Assembly (NCBI RefSeq): GCF_018129685.1
Contig: NZ_JAFCLG010000017.1
Span: 1-64,000, forward strand
Length of the DNA stretch: 64,000 nucleotides
Origin: Bradyrhizobium manausense
GTDB taxonomy: Bacteria; Pseudomonadota; Alphaproteobacteria; Rhizobiales; Xanthobacteraceae
Direction: 5' to 3'
Part shown: positions 52,502 through 62,159 of the stretch, one piece after another
Layout: each line of letters begins with the position of its first letter
Position numbering within the stretch: position 1 is the stretch's first letter
Program-made: the position numbers and the translations under genes
Notes under the pieces: generated by a model
Databases searched by the model: none
What the model was told of the DNA's origin: nothing
Seen by the model: the letters and a program-made list of their open reading frames with translations, nothing else

Positions 52502-53857
52502 ATGAGCTCAGCCCTCTCCCCCCTGCTTGCGCCGATGCTGTCGAGCGCGGCCATGCGTGCCGTCTGCGACGACCGGACCACGCTCCAGAACATGCTCGAT
52601 TTCGAAGCGGCCCTGGCCCGTGCCGAGGCCGCCACGGCCGTGATTCCAGCCGGCGCGGTGGGCCCGATCGAAGCGGCCTGCAAGGCCGACACTTTCGACA
52701 TAGCCGCGCTGGCCGAGGCGGCGACCCGATCAGGCAATCTCGCGATCCCCTTGGTCAAGATGCTGACCGCCAATGTCGGCAAGGCGGACGCCGAGGCCGC
52801 GCGCTATGTGCATTGGGGCGCGACCAGCCAGGACGTGATCGACACCGCGACCATGCTGAGCTTGCGTGCCGCCATCGACGCGCTGGACGTCGATCTCAGC
52901 CGTGCCATCAAGGGCTTTGCCGCGCTGGCGCGCCACCATCGCAACACCGCGATGGTGGCAAGGACCTGGCTCCAGCACGCGCTGCCGATGCCGTTCGGGC
53001 TGAAGGCGGCCGAATATGCCGCAAGCCTGGCCCGTGCCCGCTGCCGCCTGCGGCGCTTGCGCCGCGAGGGCCTCGCGCTGCAATTCGGCGGCGCGGCCGG
53101 CACGCTCGCCGCACTCGGCGACCAGGGACTCATGGTCGCCGAACGGCTGGCGCAGGAGTTGAACCTGCCGCTGCCGGAAGCGCCCTGGCATACCCATCGC
53201 GACCGCATTGCCGAAGCCGCATCGAGCTTCGCGATTCTCGCCGGAAGCTGCGGCAAGATCGCACGCGACGTCTCGCTGATGATGCAGACCGATGTCGGCG
53301 AAGCCTTCGAGCCCGCCGGCGAAGGCCGCGGCGGCTCCTCGACCATGCCGCACAAGCGCAATCCGGTCGCAGCCGCAAGCGCGCTCGGCTGCGCGACCAT
53401 GGCCCCGCAACTCGCCGCGACGATTTTCGCGGCCCAGGTGCAGGACCATGAGCGCAGTGCCGGCCCCTGGCACGCGGAATGGCCGACGCTGCCGCAATTG
53501 ATGCTGGTGACCTCGGGCGCACTTGCCGCGATTGTCGACATCGCCGAAGGGCTGGAGGTCGACGCCGTGCGCATGCGCAGCAACCTCGATGCGACGCATG
53601 GGCTGATCATGGCGGAGGCCGTCACCTTTGCGCTCGCCGACAAGATCGGCAAGAGCGATGCGCATCATCTGATCGAGGCCGCGAGCAAGCGCGCGGTTGC
53701 CGAGAAGAAACATCTGCGCGAGGTGCTGTCGGCCGATTCGCAGGTCACCGCGCACCTGACACCGGAGAAAGTTGCGGCATTGTTCGAGCCAATGGCCTAT
53801 CAAGGGGCCTCTCAAGCCCTGATCGACCGGCTGCTCGACAGTCTCGACCGCGAATAG
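52502..53857 (+). CDS. pcaB: 3-carboxy-cis,cis-muconate cycloisomerase
   Basis: The 451-residue enzyme belongs to the fumarase/aspartase superfamily and converts 3-carboxymuconate to 4-carboxymuconolactone in the protocatechuate branch of the beta-ketoadipate pathway. Family signature GRGGSSTMPHKRNPVAA is near residue 277-293, with the catalytic Ser in the flexible loop. YVHWGATSQDVIDTA is near 100-114. ATG 52502 is adequate. pcaD and pcaC follow; pcaGH and the regulator pcaQ are not in the window. Confidence 0.93.
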   Translation: MSSALSPLLAPMLSSAAMRAVCDDRTTLQNMLDFEAALARAEAATAVIPAGAVGPIEAACKADTFDIAALAEAATRSGNLAIPLVKMLTANVGKADAEAARYVHWGATSQDVIDTATMLSLRAAIDALDVDLSRAIKGFAALARHHRNTAMVARTWLQHALPMPFGLKAAEYAASLARARCRLRRLRREGLALQFGGAAGTLAALGDQGLMVAERLAQELNLPLPEAPWHTHRDRIAEAASSFAILAGSCGKIARDVSLMMQTDVGEAFEPAGEGRGGSSTMPHKRNPVAAASALGCATMAPQLAATIFAAQVQDHERSAGPWHAEWPTLPQLMLVTSGALAAIVDIAEGLEVDAVRMRSNLDATHGLIMAEAVTFALADKIGKSDAHHLIEAASKRAVAEKKHLREVLSADSQVTAHLTPEKVAALFEPMAYQGASQALIDRLLDSLDRE

Positions 53858-53891
53858 AGCAGCGCTGAGCGAGAATAAACGGAGACGCCGC

Positions 53892-54674
53892 ATGCCCATG
53901 ATCGATGCCGACGGTTGCCTGATCAACGTCTCCGTCGAAGGCCGCGACGGCGGGCCGACCTTGATGCTCTCCAACTCGCTCGGCTGCACGCTGCAGATGT
54001 GGGAGCCGCAGATGAAGGCGCTGACGCAGGTGTTCCGCGTCATCCGCTACGACCGCCGCGGCCATGGCAAGTCCAGCGTGCCGCCCGGTCCCTATACGAT
54101 GGAGCGCTTCGGCCGCGACGTGCTGGCGATCCTCGACGATCTCAACATCGAGAAGGTGCATTGGTGCGGCCTGTCGATGGGCGGCATGGTCGGGCAGTGG
54201 CTCGGCGCCAATGCACCCGAAAGATTTGGCAAGCTGATCCTTGCGAACACCTCCTGCTACTATGCCGAGCCGACCAAATGGCTGGAGCGCATCGACGCCG
54301 TGAAGAAGGGCGGTATCGCCGCCGTCGCGGATGGCGTCATCGCCGGCTGGCTCACCCAGGATTTCCGCGAGCGCGAGCCCGATATCACCGCGAGGATGAA
54401 GGCGATGCTGCTCGCCACCCCGGTCGAAGGCTATCTCGCCTGCTGCGAGGCGCTGTCGACGCTCGACCAGCGCGCGCTGTTGCCGAAGATCAAGAGCCCG
54501 ACGCTGGTCATCGCCGGCCGCCACGATGTGGCGACGCCGATCTCGGCAGGCGAGTTGATCCGCTCGAACATTCCCGGCGCCAGCATGACCATCATCGATG
54601 CCGCCCATATTTCCAATGTCGAGCAGCCGCACGCGTTCACCGACGCGGTGGTGGGATTTTTGACGCAGCGCTGA
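53892..54674 (+). CDS. pcaD: 3-oxoadipate enol-lactonase
   Basis: The 260-residue alpha/beta hydrolase opens beta-ketoadipate enol-lactone to beta-ketoadipate. The nucleophile Ser is in VHWCGLSMGGMVGQW near residue 96, the acid in VIAGRHDVATP and the His in DAAHISNVEQP near the end. RYDRRGHGKS is the oxyanion region. ATG 53892 has GGAG eight bases upstream. It lies 34 bases after pcaB. Confidence 0.92.
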   Translation: MPMIDADGCLINVSVEGRDGGPTLMLSNSLGCTLQMWEPQMKALTQVFRVIRYDRRGHGKSSVPPGPYTMERFGRDVLAILDDLNIEKVHWCGLSMGGMVGQWLGANAPERFGKLILANTSCYYAEPTKWLERIDAVKKGGIAAVADGVIAGWLTQDFREREPDITARMKAMLLATPVEGYLACCEALSTLDQRALLPKIKSPTLVIAGRHDVATPISAGELIRSNIPGASMTIIDAAHISNVEQPHAFTDAVVGFLTQR

Positions 54675-54684
54675 TACCGCCACC

Positions 54685-54764
54685 GTCATTCCCGGGCGTC
54701 TCGAAGAGGCGAACCCGGAATCTCGAGATTCCGGGTTCGATGCTTCGCATCGCCCCGGAATGAC
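54685..54764. repeat. Intergenic palindrome, family A (copy 9), inside the pca operon
   Basis: GTCATTCCCGGGCG to CCCCGGAATGAC with the CTCGAGATTCCGGG inner arm. It lies between pcaD and pcaC on the transcript of one operon. Confidence 0.88.
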
Positions 54765-54782
54765 GCACCCGGAGGAGACAAC

Positions 54783-55175
54783 ATGGACGACCAGAAGCGC
54801 CGCGATGCCGGCATGAACGTGCGCCGAAAAGTGCTGGGCAATGCCTGGGTCGACAAATCGATCGCGGGCCGCAACGCTTTCAACACCGACTTCCAGGACA
54901 TGATCACCCGCTATGCCTGGGGCGAGATCTGGACGCGGCCGCATTTCGACGAGCGCACGCGGCGGGTGCTGGTGATCGGCACCATGGTCGCGCTCGGGCA
55001 ATGGGATGAATTCCGCCTGCACGTGCGCGCAGCGCTTGCCGAGGGCGGCTTCACCCCCGACGACATCAAGGAAATCCTGTTGCAGCAGGCGATCTATTGC
55101 GGCGTTCCGGCGGCGAACCACGCCGTCAAGGAAGCCTCAGCGATTGTGCAGGAGCTCGGCCTGCTCGAGTCCTAG
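54783..55175 (+). CDS. pcaC: 4-carboxymuconolactone decarboxylase
   Basis: The 130-residue helical enzyme removes CO2 from 4-carboxymuconolactone to give the enol-lactone that PcaD opens. Family motif LVIGTMVALGQWDEFRLHVRAAL is near residues 64-86, and IKEILLQQAIYCGVPAANHAVKEA near 97-120 carries the conserved His. ATG 54783 has GGAGGAG before it. Order pcaB-pcaD-pcaC, with a palindrome before pcaC. The last 39 bases overlap the convergent membrane-protein gene. Confidence 0.93.
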   Translation: MDDQKRRDAGMNVRRKVLGNAWVDKSIAGRNAFNTDFQDMITRYAWGEIWTRPHFDERTRRVLVIGTMVALGQWDEFRLHVRAALAEGGFTPDDIKEILLQQAIYCGVPAANHAVKEASAIVQELGLLES

Positions 55176-55667
55176 CGGCGCGGTATCGGCGACGTCGACG
55201 GTCCTCGGCGCGGCCGCGGGCCGCTCGATCACCAGCACGATCGCAGCGCCGAGCAGCAGGAGAAGCTCGGTTGCATGCAGCCGAAGCGCAGCCAACTCGC
55301 CGACCTTCGAGGCCATCACCATGCTGGCGAACGAGATCAGGCTGCCGATCGCAAGCGCGACACCGAGGGCCTCGTCGCTCGCCCCGCTCTTGCGGGTGCG
55401 CGGGATGGCGAGGAGCGCGAGATAGATCGTAAAGAACGCCACCACGGTCAGCCGGCCGAGCGCCAGCAGCCAGGCGGCACGAACCGTGCTCATGCCGGAC
55501 ATCTGGAGCTGATCGCTGAGGAACAGCGCCACGGCGACGCTCGGCCGCTCGTAGAGGCCGTGCACCGGCGCCACAAAGATATTGAATGCAACCAGGGCCC
55601 AGGCTGGAATGAAATAGGCCGCCAGCAACGCGCCATTGATCGAGCCGATCCGCCAGTTCCTGAACAT
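55137..55667 (-). CDS. Membrane protein of unknown function
   Basis: The 176-residue protein has four hydrophobic segments (ALLAAYFIPAWALVAFNIFV, LTVVAFFTIYLALLAIP, ALAIGSLISFASMVMAS, ELLLLLGAAIVLVIE). I know no family. ATG 55667 follows GGAAG. The 3' end overlaps the end of pcaC by 39 bases on the opposite strand, an odd but real arrangement in dense regions. It could be an inner-membrane helper of unknown role. Confidence 0.65.
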   Translation of the reverse strand: MFRNWRIGSINGALLAAYFIPAWALVAFNIFVAPVHGLYERPSVAVALFLSDQLQMSGMSTVRAAWLLALGRLTVVAFFTIYLALLAIPRTRKSGASDEALGVALAIGSLISFASMVMASKVGELAALRLHATELLLLLGAAIVLVIERPAAAPRTVDVADTAPLGLEQAELLHNR

Positions 55668-55797
55668 TCCGCTTCCCGCTTCGTCTGCTACCCACGCCTT
55701 CGACGTAAGGCGTTGCCGGGAGCTAACTCGCATCGGACTTTGGCGGCAATTTAAACCCTTTGTTTACCTTAACTGGCCGGGCAGCCGGTTCGCCCGA

Positions 55798-55830
55798 CAA
55801 AAAGGGCCCCGCCTTTCGGCGGGGCCCTCC
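55798..55830 (-). terminator. Rho-independent terminator of the PGQQ-repeat gene
   Basis: On the minus strand GGGCCCCGCC and GGCGGGGCCC pair around four bases and are followed by TTTTT. It lies 45 bases after the stop at 55873. Confidence 0.88.
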
Positions 55831-55872
55831 TCACGACCTATGGTTTTCGGGCTCCCAACTTGGGCTCCGAAA

Positions 55873-56034
55873 TTACTTGCGCTCCTGACCGCGCTGGCCA
55901 CCCTGCTGCTGGCCCGGCTTGTCGCCCTGGCGCTGCGGGTCCTGCTGCTGCTGGCCCGGCTTGTGACCACCACCCTGCTGCTGACCGGGGCTCTGGTTCT
56001 GCTGACCCGGGTTCTGGTTCTGCTGCTTCGTCAT
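55873..56034 (-). CDS. 53-residue Gln/Gly-rich repeat protein
   Basis: A short gene on the minus strand encodes MTKQQNQNPGQQNQ, then repeated PGQQ units (residues 9-12, 16-19, 26-29, 40-43) and ends GGQRGQERK. Gln makes up over a third of the residues, with Gly, Pro, Lys and Arg; it has no hydrophobic core and should be disordered. AAGGGAG lies ten bases before the ATG, and a strong terminator follows, so it looks like a real single-gene unit. I recognise no named family. Confidence 0.7.
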   Translation of the reverse strand: MTKQQNQNPGQQNQSPGQQQGGGHKPGQQQQDPQRQGDKPGQQQGGQRGQERK

Positions 56035-56319
56035 TTGGGGGAAACTCCCTTGTTGGACGTCAGTCAGGAGACAACTGCCAGCGGCGATCTTGGTTGCCTT
56101 GCGGAACCCGGTTCCTCGCAGGTGCGGAACCGAAAGTCGAAATCCGAAACCAAAATCGCCTGTACAAGCCTTTATCCCAAGGCATCACCAGTTGCAGCCG
56201 CCAGTTCCCTCCTGTTACAAAACGGAAAGAACCCCAGGGCTGCCGGGCCCGAGAAGAAACGTAAGCTCTCTCTCGCACAACTCCCCTTGAACCCGCGTCA
56301 GGTTTGGTAACGGCAGCCT
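56035..56319. other. Region before livH
   Basis: Holds the promoters of the divergent PGQQ gene and of the liv operon. AT-rich patches (near 56150-56190) are suitable for them. No ORF or RNA gene seen. Confidence 0.4.
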
Positions 56320-57237
56320 ATGGATTATTTCGCCCAGCAGCTCATCAACGGCCTCGTCCTCGGCTCCATCTACGGTCTGATCGCGATCGGCTACACGATG
56401 GTCTACGGCATCGTCGGCATGATCAATTTCGCCCATGGCGACGTCTTCATGATCGGCGGCTTCATCGCCCTCATCACCTTCCTGATCCTGATCTCGCTGG
56501 GCCTCACTGCGATCCCGGTGATCCTGCTGGTGGTGCTGCTGGTTTCGATGGCGATCACTGCGCTCTACGGCTGGACCATCGAGCGCATCGCGTACCGACC
56601 GCTGCGCCATTCCTTCCGCCTCGCGCCGATGCTGTCGGCGATCGGGATGTCCTTCGTGCTCACCAACTACTCGCAGGTGGCGCAGGGCGCGCGCGTCAAG
56701 CCGATCCCGCCAGTCATCACCGGCGGCTATACGCTGCATGAGAGCGCGGACGGCTTCGTGATCCAGCTTTCCAACATCCAGATCATCGTCGTCATCACCA
56801 CAATCGTGCTGCTGGCGATCTTCACCTGGCTGGTCTCGCGCACGCGGCTCGGGCGCGACATGCGCGCCTGCGAGCAGGACCAGACCATGGCGGCGCTGCT
56901 CGGCGTCGACGTCGACCGCACCATCTCCATGACCTTCGTAATCGGGGCTGCGCTCGCTGCCGTCGCCGGCCTGATGTACCTGCTTTATTACGGCCTGGTC
57001 GATTTCTTCATGGGCTTCGTCGCCGGCATCAAGGCCTTTACCGCGGCCGTGCTCGGCGGCATCGGCTCGCTGCCCGGCGCCATGTTGGGGGGCCTTGCGA
57101 TCGGGCTGATCGAGACGTTCTGGTCGGCCTATTTCTCGGTCGAATACAAGGACGTTGCGGCATTCTCGATCCTGATCGTCGTGCTGATCTTCATGCCGAC
57201 CGGCCTGCTCGGCCGTCCCGAAGTCGAAAAAGTCTGA
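56320..57237 (+). CDS. livH: Branched-chain amino acid ABC transporter permease LivH
   Basis: The 305-residue permease has eight or so helices and typical LivH marks: LINGLVLGSIYGLIAIGYTM at residues about 8-27, NFAHGDVFMIGGF and GGIGSLPGAMLGGLAIGLIE near 250-269. With LivM it forms the inner-membrane channel for branched-chain amino acids or related compounds. livM follows after 13 bases. Confidence 0.93.
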   Translation: MDYFAQQLINGLVLGSIYGLIAIGYTMVYGIVGMINFAHGDVFMIGGFIALITFLILISLGLTAIPVILLVVLLVSMAITALYGWTIERIAYRPLRHSFRLAPMLSAIGMSFVLTNYSQVAQGARVKPIPPVITGGYTLHESADGFVIQLSNIQIIVVITTIVLLAIFTWLVSRTRLGRDMRACEQDQTMAALLGVDVDRTISMTFVIGAALAAVAGLMYLLYYGLVDFFMGFVAGIKAFTAAVLGGIGSLPGAMLGGLAIGLIETFWSAYFSVEYKDVAAFSILIVVLIFMPTGLLGRPEVEKV

Positions 57238-57250
57238 CGGACCGCCCCGC

Positions 57251-58572
<1,322 letters not shown>

Positions 58573-58576
<4 letters not shown>

Positions 58577-59402
58577 GCGGCCAGACAATTCTCACCGTCG
58601 ACGGGCTCACCATGCGTTTCGGCGGCATCGTCGCCGTGCAGGAGCTGTCATTCGCGGCCGAACGGAAGAAGATCACCGCGCTGATCGGACCGAACGGCGC
58701 GGGCAAGACCACGGTCTTCAACTGCATCACCGGCTTCTACAAGCCGACCGGAGGCGCCATCCGTCTCAGCCATGACGACGGCAGGCAGATCGCGCTGGAG
58801 CGGCTGAACGATTTCCGCATCGCCAAGCAGGCCAAGGTCGCCCGCACCTTCCAGAACATCCGCCTGTTTCCCGGAATGACGGCGCTGGAGAACCTTATGG
58901 TGGCGCAGCACAACGCGCTGATGCTTGCCTCGGGCTTCACGGTCCTCGGCCTGATCGGCGTCCCAACCTATCGCGACGCCGAAAAGCGCGCGATCGCGCT
59001 CGCCACCGACTGGCTCAAGCGGATCAATCTGCTCGACCGCGCCGACGATGCCGCAGGCAATCTTGCCTATGGTGACCAGCGCCGGCTCGAGATCGCGCGC
59101 GCGATGTGCACCGAGCCGCAGCTGCTCTGCCTGGACGAGCCCGCCGCCGGCCTCAATGCGCGCGAAAGTGCCGCGCTCAGCGAGCTCCTGCTGTCGATCC
59201 GCAATGAGCTCGGCACCTCGATCCTGCTGATCGAGCACGATATGTCGGTCGTGATGGAGATATCGGACCACATCGTGGTGATGGACCATGGCGTGAAGAT
59301 CGCGCAGGGCACGCCGAAAGAGGTGCGGGACGATCCCAGGGTGATCGCCGCCTATCTCGGCACCGACGAGGAAGAAGCTGCCGCGGTGATGGAGAGCGGG
59401 TC

Positions 59403-59406
<4 letters not shown>
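58573..59406 (+). CDS. livG: Branched-chain amino acid ABC transporter ATPase LivG
   Basis: The 277-residue ATPase has Walker A GPNGAGKTTVFN near residue 39, signature region LAYGDQRRLEIARAM and Walker B LLCLDEPAAGLN. ARTFQNIRLFPGMTALENL is typical for LivG. It overlaps livM by four bases and livF by four bases. Confidence 0.94.
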
Positions 59407-60143
<737 letters not shown>

Positions 60144-60306
60144 GACCGCCCGGGTCGTTGTCGAGCCCCGGGTTGAAGGCGCCGAAATATCTGCGATCAT
60201 GCCCGTATTTTGCCGGTGACTTCTCGAAGAATTCATTCGACAATGCCACCGGTTTGAACCGGGCGAGCCCGGCAACTTCCACAGGCGATCACCCGCGAGG
60301 TATCTC

Positions 60307-61425
60307 ATGAAATCACTAAAGCTCATCGGTCTGGCATTCGGCGCGTCGATCGCGTTGTCGAGCGCGGCATTCGCGCAGGATGTCACCATCGCAGTCGCAG
60401 GCCCGATGACAGGCGGCGAGTCCGCCTTCGGCCGGCAGATGAAGAACGGCGCCGAGATGGCCGTCGCTGACATCAACGCCGCCGGTGGCGTCGGCGGCAA
60501 GAAGCTCGCGCTCGACGTCGAGGACGATGCCTGCGATCCCAAGCAGGCCCGCTCGGTCGCCGAGAAGATCGCGGGCGCGAAGATCCCGTTCGTCGCCGGG
60601 CATTACTGCTCGTCATCGTCGATCCCGGCTTCCGAAGCCTATGCCGACGGCAACGTGCTCGAGATCACGCCTGCCTCGACCAACCCGCTCTTTACCGAGC
60701 GCAAGCTCTGGAACGTGGCGCGCGTCTGCGGCCGTGACGACCAGCAGGGCCTGATCGCGGCGCAGTACATTGCCAAGAACTTCAAGGGCAAGAACATCGC
60801 GGTTCTCGACGACAAGACCACTTACGGCAAGGGTCTCGCCGACGAGACCAAGAAGGCCCTGGTCAAGGCCGGCATCACCGTCAAGCTCTCGGAGTCCTAC
60901 AACAAGGGCGACAAGGACTTTAACGCGATCGTCTCGCGCCTGAAGCGCGACAACATCGATCTCGTCTATGTCGGCGGCTACCATCAGGAAAGCGGTTTGA
61001 TCCTGCGCCAGATGCGCGACCAGGGCCTCAAGACGATCCTGATGGCCGGCGACGCGCTTGCTGACAAGGAATTCGCCTCTATCACCGGCCCCGCCGGCGA
61101 AGGCACGCTGTTCACCTTCGGTCCCGATCCGCGCGAAAAGGCGACCGCCAAGAAGATCGTCGACGCCTTCAAGGCCAAGAACATCGACCCCGAAGGCTAC
61201 ACGCTCTACACCTACGCGGCGTTGCAGGTCTGGTCGCAGGCGGCCAAGAAGGCCGGCACGACCGACGCGAAGAAGGTCATGGAAGCGATGAAGGCCGGCA
61301 AGTGGGACACCGTGATCGGCCCGATCGAGTATGACGCCAAGGGCGACATCAAGCAGCTCGATTACGTCGTCTACAAGTGGGACGCCAAGGGCGGCTACGC
61401 CGAGATCAAAGGCAACGGTACCTGA
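60307..61425 (+). CDS. livK: Branched-chain amino acid-type periplasmic binding protein
   Basis: The 372-residue protein has a signal peptide (KLIGLAFGASIALSSAAFA, cleaved near residue 23) and a type I periplasmic binding fold: VAGPMTGGESAFGRQMKNGAEMA, DDACDPKQARSVAEK and VAGHYCSSSSIPASEAYA are LivJ/BraC marks. It delivers ligand to LivHMGF. The separate spacing of 163 bases allows its own promoter, fitting its usual excess expression. Ligand could be branched-chain or other amino acids. Confidence 0.92.
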   Translation: MKSLKLIGLAFGASIALSSAAFAQDVTIAVAGPMTGGESAFGRQMKNGAEMAVADINAAGGVGGKKLALDVEDDACDPKQARSVAEKIAGAKIPFVAGHYCSSSSIPASEAYADGNVLEITPASTNPLFTERKLWNVARVCGRDDQQGLIAAQYIAKNFKGKNIAVLDDKTTYGKGLADETKKALVKAGITVKLSESYNKGDKDFNAIVSRLKRDNIDLVYVGGYHQESGLILRQMRDQGLKTILMAGDALADKEFASITGPAGEGTLFTFGPDPREKATAKKIVDAFKAKNIDPEGYTLYTYAALQVWSQAAKKAGTTDAKKVMEAMKAGKWDTVIGPIEYDAKGDIKQLDYVVYKWDAKGGYAEIKGNGT

Positions 61426-61460
61426 GACAGGACGCCTGACCTTTTGATCAGATCGACGTC

Positions 61461-61490
61461 AACGCCCCGGTTCGCCGGGGCGTTTTCGTT
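61461..61490 (+). terminator. Rho-independent terminator of the liv operon
   Basis: AACGCCCCGG and CCGGGGCGTT pair around TTCG and are followed by TTCGTTT. It lies 35 bases after the binding-protein stop. Confidence 0.92.
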
Positions 61491-61500
61491 TGGCACGCGG

Positions 61501-61887
61501 TCATACGGCCGCGGACAGTTCGTCGCCCGCAGCGGCCTGCGCGGTGCGTAGCGCTTGCAGCAGGTCGTTCGGCCGGAACGGCTTTTGCAGGCCGACCACA
61601 CCATCGAGGCCCGGTGCCTCGCCCATGAAATCCAGTGTCGTCATGCCGGAAACCGCAACGATCGGAAAACCGGGAATCCGCTCGCGGATGGCGGCCATGA
61701 CCTCAACGCCGCTGGTATCGGTCAGGAAAATATCGACAATCGCAGCGTCGAAAACGCTCTCGCCGAAGGCCTCCAGCCCGGCCGACCCGCTCTCCGCTTC
61801 AACTACGTCAAAATGGTTGACCCGAAGGACGATCGAGACCATGGCGCGTACGTCCTTCTGGTCATCGATAATGAGGACACGGGGCAT
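61501..61887 (-). CDS. Single-domain response regulator (receiver only)
   Basis: The 128-residue protein is a CheY-like receiver without an output domain. RVLIIDDQKDVRAMV gives the acidic pair (Asp8 and Asp9), the phospho-acceptor is Asp52 in AIVDIFLTDTSG, and Lys102 in GLQKPFRPND is conserved. It is divergent from a large membrane histidine kinase gene (start 62160), so the two may be partners, though hybrid kinases often carry their own receiver further downstream. Confidence 0.9.
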   Translation of the reverse strand: MPRVLIIDDQKDVRAMVSIVLRVNHFDVVEAESGSAGLEAFGESVFDAAIVDIFLTDTSGVEVMAAIRERIPGFPIVAVSGMTTLDFMGEAPGLDGVVGLQKPFRPNDLLQALRTAQAAAGDELSAAV

Positions 61888-62159
61888 GGGAACAACTTCC
61901 GGATTCTTATCATTAATTGGTTCAATTCAACGGCGGCACGCGCCAAGGCAGTATGGGTCGGGCCAGTAAAGCCAACCTTACCGATTGCCTATTCCGATTC
62001 CCTGTCCGAGTTAAGTAAGCTGTAACCCTCGGTTGAGTCGCGGGCAAATCCCTTCAGGACACGCGCCCGGAGCCGGCTACCATGGAGGCCAAGGCGAAAT
62101 GCCGAGGCTGGCCCGTGGAGTCACGTGGACTGCCCATGCCGACCCAGTGAGAGGTCAAC

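Noticed and set aside
53745..55121. 458-codon frame opposite pcaD and pcaC
   Set aside because: Crosses two sense genes and a palindromic repeat; no recognisable motif.
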